From positions 300,946 to 364,945 of the forward strand of contig CANLEE010000001.1 of the NCBI GenBank assembly GCA_947489585.1: a stretch of DNA of 64,000 nt. The letters run 5' to 3'. Source of the DNA: an uncultured Psychroserpens sp. Its GTDB lineage: Bacteria; Bacteroidota; Bacteroidia; Flavobacteriales; Flavobacteriaceae. The position numbers and the translations under genes were made by a program. This document shows, in pieces, positions 1 to 9,315 of this stretch. Position 1 is the first letter of the stretch. Every line of letters begins with the position of its first letter. The notes below the pieces were generated by a model, which saw only the letters and a program-made list of their open reading frames with translations, ran no database searches and was not told the origin of the DNA.

Positions 1-834
1 GGGCAAAATATGTGTAGTGATAATTCTATAATCATTAAAACCTAACGCTCTTGCTGCAGTGACATATTGCATTTCTTTAGCGCTAATAATTTGCCCTCTA
101 ACAACTCTAGCAACTTCGACCCACATGGTTAAACCAACAGCTATAAAGACTTGCCAAAACCCTTTACCCAAGGCTAGTGTTATTGCGATAACCAAGAGTA
201 ATGTTGGAATAGACCAGGTGACATTAATTATCCACATGATGACTGCATCAACCTTTCCGCCATAATAACCTGCAATACTTCCCATAAAAATCCCGATAAT
301 GAGCGAAATAAAAACTGCTATAAAACCAATAGAAAAAGAAATTCTAGAACCTATTAAAATACGACTTAATAGGTCTCTTCCGTACTTATCGGTTCCAAAA
401 AGAAAGGTTTTCTGTTTGATATGAGATTTGTAATCTTTATTAGGAAAAGCATTCAAATTAATAACTTTTTCAACACCTATAAGTCCATCAGAAGCATATT
501 CTGTATAGGTTAACTCATCAGTATTGAGGCTATATTTTGAAATGGGAATCTCTAAATCATTACTTGTTTTTCCAATTAGTAATCTTGAAAAAAAGCTTTG
601 TTTATTTTCAATTTCCGAAGGCAAATACAACATTTGAACTTCAAAACCTGGACGTTGTGAATGAATTGACAAATGCATTTGATTCGCATTTTGAGAATTG
701 TCTGGTGCAATGACGTATGCAAACAATGCCATTAATCCAATAGCAACAATTACCCAAAAACTCAAAACGCCCCAAAAGTTCTTTTTAAACTTCTGGAGCG
801 CTAATTGTGTTAATGAGCTACTTGTATTACTCAT
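1..834 (-). CDS. OppC/DppC-type ABC transporter permease (partial)
   Basis: Inner-membrane permease subunit of an oligopeptide/dipeptide-type ABC importer. The C-terminus lies beyond the left edge; 278 codons are present and the frame stays open to base 1. One membrane segment lies near residues 22-42 (FWGVLSFWVIVAIGLMALF). A soluble, presumably periplasmic stretch of over 100 residues follows, and then the conserved permease start FGTDKYGRDLLSRILIGSR and hydrophobic helices (ISFSIGFIAVFISLIIG). The ATG at 834 is preceded by the end of the prc gene one base away, so the two are probably co-transcribed. The family is clear from the GTDxxGRD motif. The substrate cannot be told, because no binding protein or ATPase is visible here. 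Confidence 0.85.
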   Translation of the reverse strand, partial: MSNTSSSLTQLALQKFKKNFWGVLSFWVIVAIGLMALFAYVIAPDNSQNANQMHLSIHSQRPGFEVQMLYLPSEIENKQSFFSRLLIGKTSNDLEIPISKYSLNTDELTYTEYASDGLIGVEKVINLNAFPNKDYKSHIKQKTFLFGTDKYGRDLLSRILIGSRISFSIGFIAVFISLIIGIFMGSIAGYYGGKVDAVIMWIINVTWSIPTLLLVIAITLALGKGFWQVFIAVGLTMWVEVARVVRGQIISAKEMQYVTAARALGFNDYRIITTHILP

Positions 835-835
835 T

Positions 836-3001
836 TTAGTTTTTTACTGACGAGGCTACTTTTTTAATTTCGTAAGTCATTTTTAAGTCATTCAAAACAT
901 TTAATGCTTCTTCAATATAAACATCCTTACTTAAATTCACATGCCAACGTTGACGTTTTTCTTTTAATACAGAATCTTTATCCATCAATCTCATTTCATA
1001 GGGTAAAGATTGAAATGTAAGGTTCGTTTTATAGTTTGATAGCTTTTCAAAACGCTTAGACTCTTCTTCGTTACTTTCTAAAGCCTTTTTATAATCTTCA
1101 TAATTTAACGAGTAAACTTCTCTATCTCTAATTTTCTTAACCCATTGCGCATTGGCATCAATTAGTTTTAACTGTTCATTATTGGACATACGTTCTTTAC
1201 TCTTTGCAATAGTCGTATCGTAATCATAATAACTTCCCCAAAGGTTGTAATCAACAGCATCAATTTTATCCCATTCTAATGGGTTTTCTTGGTCTTTTTC
1301 TCCAATATCTATATAACTATAGCGATCTGGGACAACGACATCACTTTTAACGCCTTCTAATTGGGTTGAACCTCCATTAATTCTATAGAATTTTTGAGTT
1401 GTGAACTTAAGTGCTCCCATATCTCCATTACTATTTTGTCTTACCATACGGTTAAGGTCCAATACATTTTGCACTGTTCCTTTTCCGTAAGTTTGCTTAC
1501 TACCAATAACAATAGCTCTTTTATAATCTTGCATTGCAGCTGCTAAGATTTCAGAAGCCGAAGCCGATAATTCATTAACCAAGATTACCAAAGGACCATC
1601 CCAAACAATTGATTTATCCCTATCTTTCAAAACTTCTTTAGGTTCTCCAGCAGTTTTCACTTGTACGATTGGACCTTCATCAATAAACAATCCACCCATA
1701 TCGACTACAGTTTGTAACGATCCACCTCCATTATTTCTTAAATCAAGAACGAGACCTTCAACACCTTCTGCTTTTAATCTTTCTATTTCTAATTTAATGT
1801 CTGAAGCTGCATTACGTTTGTTATAATCTTCAAAATCGACATAGAATTTTGGTAAATTAATAACTCCGAATTTTTTATCATCCTTTATAACTGTTGATGA
1901 TTTCGCGTACGTTTCTTCTAATTCAACAATATCTCTAGTAATCGTTATATCTTCAAGAGTGCCATCAACTTTTTTCAAGGTTAGCGTTACATCAGTGCCT
2001 TTAGGGCCTTTTATAAACTTAATCGCATCATCTAATCGCATACCAACAATATTGGTAGCTTCATCTTCATCTTCTTGGCGCACTTTCATAATTTGGTCTC
2101 CAACTTCTAGTTCATTTTGTCTCCAAGCTGGACCACCACTAATGATTTCATTCACCATAATGGCATCCATTCTTTTCTGAAGCCTTGCACCAATACCTTC
2201 AAAATTTCCAGACATGGCTACGTCGAAACGATCTTTGTCTTCAGGTGCAAAGTAAAAGGTATGTGGATCAAATTCTTCAACAATTGCATTTATATAAACC
2301 GAAAACCAATCTTTACGTTGTCTATCATCAATGAAGTCGTATAGCTCATCTAGAGATCGCTTTGTAACCTCTCTTGCATCTACTTCTAATTCTTTATGAG
2401 ATTTATCAACAATAGATTTTTCGTTTGTTTCTGAAAACTCTTTAGCAGGTAAATTTTGCTTTTTAGCATTTTCTTGATCACTTAATAAATCATCATAATT
2501 AGCAATTGTAGAAAACTTAAGTTGTGTTCTCCAACGCTCTTTCATTTCTTTTTTAGAGTTAGCATACTCTAATTTTTCATAGTCTGTAGAAAATTCTTCA
2601 GCTACAGTAAAATCGAAAGGTTCTGATAACACTTCACTGTATATTCCTTTTGACTCAGCTATTCGTTTTAACAACCTATCATGTGTTAAATTGAAAAAAC
2701 TGATATCATAAGCATTGATCTGGTCATCTAATTGAAGCTTGTAAGCTTCAAACTCTCTAATATCAGAAGCATAAAAATATCTCTTAAAAGGATCTAATTG
2801 CTCTAAATAGTCATTAAAAACCTCTTGCGAAAAGCTATCATTAACATCTTGGGGGTTAAAATGTCCTTGTTCTAATACATAGGTAATTAATTGAATTAAA
2901 AGTTTATCCTTATTCGGATCTTCAAATTTTTTAGTCGTAAAACTGCATGAGGCAAAGGCTAATAGCAGTACTAATAGCAGCAGTTTATAATTCCTCTTCA
3001 T
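836..3001 (-). CDS. prc: Carboxy-terminal processing protease Prc/Tsp (S41 family), lipoprotein
   Basis: Periplasmic serine protease that trims or degrades proteins from their C-termini. The chosen start (MKRNYK, 721 aa) puts a lipoprotein signal first, with Cys in LLAFASCS; the frame extends 15 codons further upstream but that would bury the signal. Order of parts: helical N-terminal Tsp domain, PDZ domain around residues 240-340 (GIGARLQ, GGPAWRQNELEVGDQIMKV), then the S41 core with LDLRNNGGGSL and the Ser-Lys dyad in SASASE (about residue 481) and YGKGTVQ (Lys about 507). The C-terminal part matches the long C-terminal extension of the Tsp family. The OppC-like permease starts one base after its stop codon. 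Confidence 0.93.
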   Translation of the reverse strand: MKRNYKLLLLVLLLAFASCSFTTKKFEDPNKDKLLIQLITYVLEQGHFNPQDVNDSFSQEVFNDYLEQLDPFKRYFYASDIREFEAYKLQLDDQINAYDISFFNLTHDRLLKRIAESKGIYSEVLSEPFDFTVAEEFSTDYEKLEYANSKKEMKERWRTQLKFSTIANYDDLLSDQENAKKQNLPAKEFSETNEKSIVDKSHKELEVDAREVTKRSLDELYDFIDDRQRKDWFSVYINAIVEEFDPHTFYFAPEDKDRFDVAMSGNFEGIGARLQKRMDAIMVNEIISGGPAWRQNELEVGDQIMKVRQEDEDEATNIVGMRLDDAIKFIKGPKGTDVTLTLKKVDGTLEDITITRDIVELEETYAKSSTVIKDDKKFGVINLPKFYVDFEDYNKRNAASDIKLEIERLKAEGVEGLVLDLRNNGGGSLQTVVDMGGLFIDEGPIVQVKTAGEPKEVLKDRDKSIVWDGPLVILVNELSASASEILAAAMQDYKRAIVIGSKQTYGKGTVQNVLDLNRMVRQNSNGDMGALKFTTQKFYRINGGSTQLEGVKSDVVVPDRYSYIDIGEKDQENPLEWDKIDAVDYNLWGSYYDYDTTIAKSKERMSNNEQLKLIDANAQWVKKIRDREVYSLNYEDYKKALESNEEESKRFEKLSNYKTNLTFQSLPYEMRLMDKDSVLKEKRQRWHVNLSKDVYIEEALNVLNDLKMTYEIKKVASSVKN

Positions 3002-3184
3002 CATATTTATCATATTTTTTTTAATGTAAAATGAAATTAACAGCAAATTAATTAGGTGTTAACATACACTGTAGATTGCTTACATAATTTCTACTAAAAT
3101 AAAAGAAAAAACCATGCCAATAAAAAAGCAAGCTAATAAATTTTTGTTAAACCTTTATTTATAGGAATTTCAAGCGTGTTTGCC

Positions 3185-3192
3185 TATTTTTG
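3185..3192 (+). promoter_or_regulatory. -7 promoter box for surE
   Basis: TATTTTTG matches the Bacteroidetes -7 consensus TAnnTTTG. It predicts transcription from about 3196-3200, downstream of the upstream ATG at 3176, and so supports the internal surE start at 3218. No TTG stands at the usual 19-base spacing, so the call is weak. Confidence 0.35.
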
Positions 3193-3217
3193 TATCTCTA
3201 TAAATTCAGATATTTTT

Positions 3218-3997
3218 ATGTCAAAAAAGCCTCTTATTTTAGTGACCAATGACGACGGAATTACTGCTCCAGGAATTAGAGCGCTCATTACTGTGATGAA
3301 TACTATTGGAGATGTTGTGGTAGTGGCTCCTGATAGTCCTCAAAGTGGAATGGGTCACGCCATTACTATAAACTCAACACTTCATATTGAAAAAGTGACT
3401 ATAGATGACGGTAAACAAGAAGAATATAGCTGCTCAGGAACTCCTGCAGACTGCGTCAAGCTTGGTGTCAAGGAAATATTAAAACGACGACCAGATTTAT
3501 GCGTTTCTGGTATTAATCATGGTTCAAACTCTTCAATTAATGTTATTTACTCTGGAACAATGAGTGCTGCCATTGAAGCCGGAATTGAGGACATTCCTGC
3601 TATTGGATTTTCGCTTTGCGATTATAATTGGAGTGCCAATTTCGAGCATTGTAAACCCTATGTCAAAACTATTGCTAAAAACGTTCTTAAACATGGTTTA
3701 GATAGTCGCACCGTTTTAAATGTAAATTTTCCAAATCTTGAAAAGAATGCTATAAAAGGCATCAAAGTTTGTAGGCAAGCGCTGGCTAATTGGGAAGAAG
3801 AATTTGATAAGCGCGAAAACCCTTACGGAAAAGAATACTACTGGCTTACTGGAAAATTTGTAAACCTAGATCATGGTGAAGATACTGATGAGTGGGCTTT
3901 AGCTAATGGTTACGTCTCTGTAGTACCAATTCAATTTGATTTAACGGCACATCATAGTATTCAAAAATTAAACACATGGAATTTCAATGAAAAATAA
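3218..3997 (+). CDS. surE: 5'/3'-nucleotidase SurE
   Basis: Metal-dependent nucleoside monophosphate phosphatase, cytoplasmic, 259 aa, the usual family length. Family signatures visible: LVTNDDGI at the N-terminus (metal-binding Asp pair), SGTPADCVKLG and SGINHGSN. The start at MSKKPLIL was preferred over an ATG 42 bases upstream because the extension has no family similarity and lies before the predicted transcription start. The 3' end overlaps the next small membrane-protein gene by 11 bases, and lpxB follows. Confidence 0.95.
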   Translation: MSKKPLILVTNDDGITAPGIRALITVMNTIGDVVVVAPDSPQSGMGHAITINSTLHIEKVTIDDGKQEEYSCSGTPADCVKLGVKEILKRRPDLCVSGINHGSNSSINVIYSGTMSAAIEAGIEDIPAIGFSLCDYNWSANFEHCKPYVKTIAKNVLKHGLDSRTVLNVNFPNLEKNAIKGIKVCRQALANWEEEFDKRENPYGKEYYWLTGKFVNLDHGEDTDEWALANGYVSVVPIQFDLTAHHSIQKLNTWNFNEK

Positions 3998-4271
3998 AGA
4001 ACTTATTATCGGGACACTTATTGGTTTATTGGCAAGTGCTATCGGATTACTTTTGACACTATTAATTTTTGGAAAAGGAAACTCGATGAGCGATTCTTTA
4101 AATATTGCCATTAATAATAATGTATTAACCAGACTAGTGAGTTTGGGAGCGATTTTAAATCTTGGTGTCTTTTTCCTATTTCTAAAACAACATAAAGATT
4201 TAAGAGCTAAAGGTGTGCTTATTGCTACCATTATTGTTGCGATTGTCACCATAATCGTTAGATTTGTTTAG
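3987..4271 (+). CDS. Small two-helix membrane protein between surE and lpxB
   Basis: 94 aa, not assigned to a named family. Hydrophobic segments at about residues 7-28 and 50-62, and another at the C-terminus (VLIATIIVAIVTIIVRF), give two or three membrane helices with short charged loops (KQHKDLRAKG). It starts inside the end of surE (11-base overlap) and precedes lpxB by 79 bases, which points to translational coupling with surE. A frame of equal length lies antisense over it, but that one is rich in broken hydrophobic runs and has no context. Function unknown; the lpxB neighbour suggests the envelope. Confidence 0.7.
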   Translation: MKNKELIIGTLIGLLASAIGLLLTLLIFGKGNSMSDSLNIAINNNVLTRLVSLGAILNLGVFFLFLKQHKDLRAKGVLIATIIVAIVTIIVRFV

Positions 4272-4350
4272 CACTTAATCGCTATTTAATAAAAGTGTAA
4301 CACCATTAATTTCTAAATTCTAGGGTTAGATTTTATGAGATTTTAAATAT

Positions 4351-5460
4351 ATGAAATACTATATCATTGCTGGCGAAGCCTCTGGAGACTTACATGGTTC
4401 CAATTTGATGAAAGCATTACAACAACAAGATGTAAATGCCGAATTTAGATTTTGGGGAGGTGATTTGATGCAATCTGTTGACAGCAATTTGGTGATGCAT
4501 TACAAAGAGCGCTCATTTATGGGGTTTGCTGAAGTCATTCTAAATCTTAGAAAGATTTTAGGTCTTATCAAGTTTTGTAAAGATGATATTGACAATTTTA
4601 AACCTGACGTTCTTATTTTTATTGATAATTCTGGATTTAATCTTCGTATTGCTAAATGGGCAAAAGAAAAAAACTATAAAACACATTATTATATTTCACC
4701 TCAAGTCTGGGCATCTCGAGCAAATCGTATTGAAAAAATCAAACGGGATGTTGATGCCATGTATGTGATTCTTCCTTTTGAAAAAGATTTTTATAACAAC
4801 TATAATTATGAAGTGCATTTTGTAGGTCATCCACTTATTGATGCCATAGCAGATAGAACTCAAGTTAATGAGTATGAGTTTAGAAGCGATCATAGCTTAT
4901 CAGACAAACCTATAATAGCTTTGTTGCCTGGAAGCAGAAAACAAGAAATCACTAAAATGCTAAGCGTTATGTTAAGTGTGGTTAATGATTTTCCTGATTA
5001 CCAATTTGTAATTGCAGGCGCTCCAAGCCAAGATTATAGTTTTTATCAAACGTTTATCAAGCAAGACAATGTTGCATTTATATCAAATAAAACTTATGAT
5101 GTATTAAGTGTATCTACTGCAGCTTTGGTGACTTCTGGCACTGCTACTCTTGAAACCGCTTTATTTAAAGTTCCGCAAGTGGTTTGTTATAAAGCTAGTG
5201 CTATTTCTTATCAAATTGCAAAACGTATTATTACACTAAAATTCATCTCGCTTGTTAATTTAATTATGGATCGAGAAGTTGTGACCGAATTAATTCAAAG
5301 CGATTTGAACAAAAAACGCTTAAAGAAAGAACTTGATATCATTTTGGATGACGATAAGCGCATTCAGTTATTTATCGATTACTACGATTTAGAGAAAAAA
5401 CTAGGCGGAAAAGGCGCTAGTGAGAAAGCTGCAAAGTTGATTTTTGAAAGTATCACATAG
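4351..5460 (+). CDS. lpxB: Lipid-A-disaccharide synthase
   Basis: GT19 glycosyltransferase that joins UDP-2,3-diacylglucosamine and lipid X to form the lipid A disaccharide, at the inner face of the cytoplasmic membrane. It has 369 aa, normal for the family. Motifs seen: IIAGEASGDLHGSNLM at the N-terminus, ISPQVWAS, VGHPLID, LLPGSRKQEI and the C-terminal donor-site region TSGTATLETAL. It follows surE and a small membrane protein in the same direction. The last 8 bases overlap the end of the convergent small gene. Confidence 0.96.
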   Translation: MKYYIIAGEASGDLHGSNLMKALQQQDVNAEFRFWGGDLMQSVDSNLVMHYKERSFMGFAEVILNLRKILGLIKFCKDDIDNFKPDVLIFIDNSGFNLRIAKWAKEKNYKTHYYISPQVWASRANRIEKIKRDVDAMYVILPFEKDFYNNYNYEVHFVGHPLIDAIADRTQVNEYEFRSDHSLSDKPIIALLPGSRKQEITKMLSVMLSVVNDFPDYQFVIAGAPSQDYSFYQTFIKQDNVAFISNKTYDVLSVSTAALVTSGTATLETALFKVPQVVCYKASAISYQIAKRIITLKFISLVNLIMDREVVTELIQSDLNKKRLKKELDIILDDDKRIQLFIDYYDLEKKLGGKGASEKAAKLIFESIT

Positions 5461-5806
5461 ATAACCCTGGAAAACAAGTCATAGGCATTATATACGCTTC
5501 AGGTTTTAATGTTTCAACAAACTCATAAAAAGGCATAATTGCTACAATAACGGCTATAGAAAACAACGTGATTTTAGAAAACAAAGATGTTTTCTTAACG
5601 ACTACTGTTTCTGCATTAAAACTCAAGACGTAATTAGTAAAATCTTGTTCTTCATTAAAACCCACCCCTTTAATAGATGATTTACCTTTAAGTGATTTTA
5701 GTTGCTTTACTAACCTATTCAAAACAATAAGAACAACTACTCCAATAACAAAGTAATTTACTATCAAGTTATCTATATTAGAGTTTAATGCCACTATTTT
5801 TATCAT
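5453..5806 (-). CDS. Hypothetical two-helix membrane protein
   Basis: 117 aa, no family recognised. One hydrophobic segment lies at about residues 15-32 (IVNYFVIGVVVLIVL) and a second near 77-97 (KITLFSIAVIVAIMPFY). They are separated by a polar loop with acidic and basic residues (KGVGFNEEQDFTNYVLSF). That pattern looks like real coding sequence rather than a shadow frame. It is convergent with lpxB and overlaps its stop by 8 bases. Function unknown. Confidence 0.5.
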   Translation of the reverse strand: MIKIVALNSNIDNLIVNYFVIGVVVLIVLNRLVKQLKSLKGKSSIKGVGFNEEQDFTNYVLSFNAETVVVKKTSLFSKITLFSIAVIVAIMPFYEFVETLKPEAYIMPMTCFPGLSM

Positions 5807-5981
5807 ATCATAAATTTACAAAAAAAATAACTCCCAACTTAACTTACATTACTAATACAGTAATAATAGAAAAATCTAAAACACCTATATAACCTATGTA
5901 AATAAGATTGTTGAAAACCCAAATACTATTCTTGTACTTAACTGCTAGAAATATTTAATTTTAGACATTATTCCCTACTGT

Positions 5982-6497
5982 ATGAAAAAAATTACCCTAC
6001 TACTAATTTTAGTTATTGGTTTTACAAGTTGTAAATCCTCTAAACAAGTCGTCACTAAAAAAAATAAAACGACTAAAACAACAAGAACCTCATCACCTAC
6101 TACTTCGTCTTCTAAGGAGATCAAAAACATTATTAATTACGCCAAAACCTTTGAAGGTACACGTTATAAATATGGAGGCAACACCAAACGTGGTATTGAT
6201 TGTTCTGGCTTGGTTGTTACCGCCTTCAATAAAGAAAACATCGCATTACCAAGAACAACTGCCGATTTATCAAAACGAGGTGAATGGATTGATGTAAAAA
6301 ATGTTAAAGAAGGTGATCTACTATTTTTTGCTACCAAAAAAAACAGTCGTAGCGTAAACCATGTTGGTATCGTTACAAAAAGTAGACCTGGTCATGTAGA
6401 GTTTATACATTCTACCACTAGTAGAGGTGTTATTACTTCGAAGTTATCTGAGCGGTATTGGTACTTAGCCTATGTGCAAGCAAGACGTATGATGTAG
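5982..6497 (+). CDS. NlpC/P60 family cell-wall hydrolase, lipoprotein
   Basis: 171 aa. The N-terminus MKKITLLLILVIGFTSC is a lipoprotein signal with Cys17. A Lys/Thr/Ser-rich linker (residues 20-45) leads into a C40 peptidase domain. The catalytic Cys74 lies in GIDCSGLV, His127 in NHVGIV and a third polar residue in FIHSTT (about 143). Such enzymes cleave gamma-D-Glu-diamino acid links in peptidoglycan stem peptides in the periplasm. The gene stands alone ahead of the ComEC-like gene, 41 bases away, same strand. Confidence 0.9.
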   Translation: MKKITLLLILVIGFTSCKSSKQVVTKKNKTTKTTRTSSPTTSSSKEIKNIINYAKTFEGTRYKYGGNTKRGIDCSGLVVTAFNKENIALPRTTADLSKRGEWIDVKNVKEGDLLFFATKKNSRSVNHVGIVTKSRPGHVEFIHSTTSRGVITSKLSERYWYLAYVQARRMM

Positions 6498-6538
6498 ACT
6501 ACTTACTATATATATAGAATATTTACTACATTAGAGGA

Positions 6539-8575
6539 ATGAAACCTCTAAATTTTATAGTGATTAAATTGACTGTTTGCCTTATTCTCGGCATTCTACT
6601 CTCTTACTTGCTTTCTATAAAACTAATTCACTCGCTATATTTTACCACGATAGCCTTTGCAATCTTCTCTATCAATTACTTCATAGCCAAACAGCAATTT
6701 CAAAAAACAGTTTGGTTTGGCATTTCAACTTATGGATTAATGATATGTCTAGGAGCACTTATTTTCAATTTTCATAATCAAAAGAATTTTGCTACTCATT
6801 ACACAAAAAGCCTCAATCTAGAGCAGAATGAATTACAAACAATGACTTTCAGAATTGATGAACGTTTAAAACCAAGTTTATATCATGACAAATATGTTGT
6901 CAATCTTATTAAAGTAGATGACAAAACTGCTACAGGAAAATTAGTGTTAAATATTGAAAAAGATAGTTTAAACAGAAACTATCAAGTAGATGATCTCCTT
7001 TTTACATATTCAGAATTTCAGCCTATTCATCATCCTTTAAATCCGTATCAATTTAATTATAAAGCCTATTTAGAAAAACAATACATCTATCATCAGGTTT
7101 CTACGCAATCAGCTTCAATTTTAAAACTGAAATCTGAGACACGCACCTTATCGGGTTTAGCAGCATCGTTACGTGAGCTTATAAACATAAGACTTAATGA
7201 ATTTGATTTCAAGCCTTCCGAATTAGCAATAATTAACGCCATACTTCTTGGGCAACGACAAGACATGGGCAAAGCTACATACAATAACTATGTTAATGCT
7301 GGAGCTATACATATTTTAGCGGTTTCGGGCTTACATGTTGGTATTATTTTACTCTTATTGAATATACTTCTCAAGCCTATTGAGCAGGTCAAATATGGCA
7401 AATTTGCTAAAGTTTGTTTGATTATTTTTCTGTTATGGTCGTTTGCTATTATCGCTGGACTTTCTGCTTCTGTAACCAGAGCTGTGACTATGTTTAGCAT
7501 TGTTGCTATTGCCATGAATTTGAAACGACCAACGAATATCTACAACACGCTAGCCTTTTCTGTTTTTATAGTACTCTTGTTCAAACCTATGTTTCTATTT
7601 GACGTTGGTTTTCAAATGAGTTATTTAGCTGTAATCGCTATAGTTTCTATACAACCATTACTTTATAAATTATGGAAACCAAAATGGAAAGTAATCGATT
7701 ATTTTTGGCAAATATTTACAGTTACAATTGCAGCACAATTCGGTGTTGTACCTATTAGTCTTTATTATTTTCATCAGTTTCCTGGCCTATTTTTTTTGTC
7801 TAATCTAGCTATTATTCCTTTTTTAGGACTCATTTTAGGGTTTGGAATTTTGGTTGTTATATTAGCCTTAATCAATGCATTACCCGAGTATTTAGCCAAT
7901 CTCTACGGAACTATTATTAACCTTATGAATTCAGTCATCAATTGGGTAGCGCAACAAGATTTTTTTTTGTTACAGTATATTTCTTTTGATATGGAACACG
8001 TATTGGCTTGTTATATCATAATTATAACTTCAATTCTTTTTTGGAAGAAGAAAAATTTTAAAAGCTTGATAGTTTTCTTAATGTCAATTTTAATTGTTCA
8101 GGGTGCTTGGACATATTCGAAATATAAAAATGATAATCACTCGTTTACCATCTTTCACAAAAATAGATACAGTATTTTGGGATATAAAGTCAATTCAGAA
8201 TTAGAAGTGTCACATAACCTTGATAGTATAACAGCTTTAAAGGACAGAGTTATTAGTAATTATAGTATTGGGAATTTTATAGATAATATTGAAATCGACA
8301 GTATAAGATCGGTATATCAATTTCAGAATAAAACGATACTCATCATAGATAGTTTGGGTGTATATAATGTAAAATTGTTTCGTCCTGATTATGTCCTAAT
8401 TCGAAATTCACCAAGAATCAATTTAGAACGAGTAATAGATTCTATTCATCCAAAACAAATTATAGCAGATGGTAGCAATTACACATCTTATATTAAACGT
8501 TGGGAAGCCACTTGTCTAAAAAGAAAACTCCCTTTTCACTACACAGGCAAAAAGGGAGCTTTTATCATTAAGTAA
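6539..8575 (+). CDS. ComEC/Rec2-family membrane protein
   Basis: 678 aa polytopic membrane protein. N-terminal hydrophobic hairpin (residues 1-75), then a soluble DUF4131-like region (about 90-200), then the Competence core with INAILLGQRQDM and ILAVSGLHVGII, followed by many helices. In naturally transformable bacteria ComEC is the inner-membrane DNA channel. After the last helix the C-terminal 150 residues do not show the HxHxDH metallo-beta-lactamase motif found in longer ComEC proteins, as expected for the short form. Whether this strain is transformable cannot be told. The convergent thioredoxin gene ends six bases away. Confidence 0.88.
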   Translation: MKPLNFIVIKLTVCLILGILLSYLLSIKLIHSLYFTTIAFAIFSINYFIAKQQFQKTVWFGISTYGLMICLGALIFNFHNQKNFATHYTKSLNLEQNELQTMTFRIDERLKPSLYHDKYVVNLIKVDDKTATGKLVLNIEKDSLNRNYQVDDLLFTYSEFQPIHHPLNPYQFNYKAYLEKQYIYHQVSTQSASILKLKSETRTLSGLAASLRELINIRLNEFDFKPSELAIINAILLGQRQDMGKATYNNYVNAGAIHILAVSGLHVGIILLLLNILLKPIEQVKYGKFAKVCLIIFLLWSFAIIAGLSASVTRAVTMFSIVAIAMNLKRPTNIYNTLAFSVFIVLLFKPMFLFDVGFQMSYLAVIAIVSIQPLLYKLWKPKWKVIDYFWQIFTVTIAAQFGVVPISLYYFHQFPGLFFLSNLAIIPFLGLILGFGILVVILALINALPEYLANLYGTIINLMNSVINWVAQQDFFLLQYISFDMEHVLACYIIIITSILFWKKKNFKSLIVFLMSILIVQGAWTYSKYKNDNHSFTIFHKNRYSILGYKVNSELEVSHNLDSITALKDRVISNYSIGNFIDNIEIDSIRSVYQFQNKTILIIDSLGVYNVKLFRPDYVLIRNSPRINLERVIDSIHPKQIIADGSNYTSYIKRWEATCLKRKLPFHYTGKKGAFIIK

Positions 8576-8581
8576 GTAAAA

Positions 8582-9136
8582 TTATTTACTTGCGCTAAAT
8601 TCTGGTTTAAATGCTTTAAAATACGTATTGAATTGTTCTTGCGTTGTAATGTTTTTATAGTCATCTGTATGAAATAACTTTAAATACAATTCAATTTGTT
8701 GTGGCTTCATATAACCACTAATAGGCTGAATTTTTTCGCCTTGTTCATCAAAGTATACAATTGTAGGGTAGGCTCTAATTCCTAAAACACGACCTAGTTC
8801 GTGATTCCCATTTCTACGATTTTTTAACTCTTCTTTATAGTTAGGATTTGTATAAGTAACACCTTTATATGTTACTGTTGAATTTCCCTCTGCATTAAAC
8901 TTTACTGCGTAGTAATTTTTATTGACATAGTCTACAACATCTTTGTTATGAAAGGTGTTTTTATCCAACATCTTACATGGACCACACCAATTGGTATAGA
9001 CATCCATCATTATCTTCTTTGGTTTTTTCTTTTGAGCGGCTAAAGCTTCTTCAAAAGTCATCCAATTAATTTCTTGAGCCGATACAGAGATTGATGCTAT
9101 CAATACTACTGTAAATAATAAAACTATCTTTTTCAT
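8582..9136 (-). CDS. Secreted thioredoxin-fold protein
   Basis: 184 aa from the chosen start MKKIVLLFTVVL, which opens a clean signal peptide ending near SVSAQEINW; an ATG 87 bases upstream would bury it. The thioredoxin fold contains the redox motif NWCGPCKMLD (WCGPC) near residue 50 and the cis-Pro loop AYPTIVYFD. It probably keeps disulfides reduced or isomerised in the periplasm. It is monocistronic and convergent with the ComEC-like gene. Confidence 0.9.
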   Translation of the reverse strand: MKKIVLLFTVVLIASISVSAQEINWMTFEEALAAQKKKPKKIMMDVYTNWCGPCKMLDKNTFHNKDVVDYVNKNYYAVKFNAEGNSTVTYKGVTYTNPNYKEELKNRRNGNHELGRVLGIRAYPTIVYFDEQGEKIQPISGYMKPQQIELYLKLFHTDDYKNITTQEQFNTYFKAFKPEFSASK

Positions 9137-9266
9137 TTGTTCTTTTTTATTTTTCTTAAATGTCAAATGTAATTCGCCAACATATAAATTCAGATTACAA
9201 TAACCCGCATTACAATGACTCATTTCATATTCTGATTCGTTGCAAAAGTTGTTCCGAACTTACAAA

Positions 9267-9290
9267 AAATGCTCCTAAATAGGAGCATTT
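9267..9290 (-). terminator. Intrinsic terminator after the first POT gene
   Basis: Ten-base-pair perfect stem AAATGCTCCT / AGGAGCATTT with a four-base loop. On the minus strand it is followed by a run of six T, directly downstream of the stop codon at 9316. Confidence 0.85.
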
Positions 9291-9315
9291 TACGTTATTT
9301 TAACTGTTTTATTCG

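Noticed and set aside
3968..4252. Antisense frame of 94 codons opposite the small membrane protein gene
   Set aside because: The plus-strand frame has proper membrane helices and overlaps surE in the usual coupled way. The antisense product lacks both.
8566..8595. AT-only hairpin at the convergent ComEC and thioredoxin stops as a terminator
   Set aside because: The stem has only weak pairs and no proper T tract, so it cannot be supported as a terminator.
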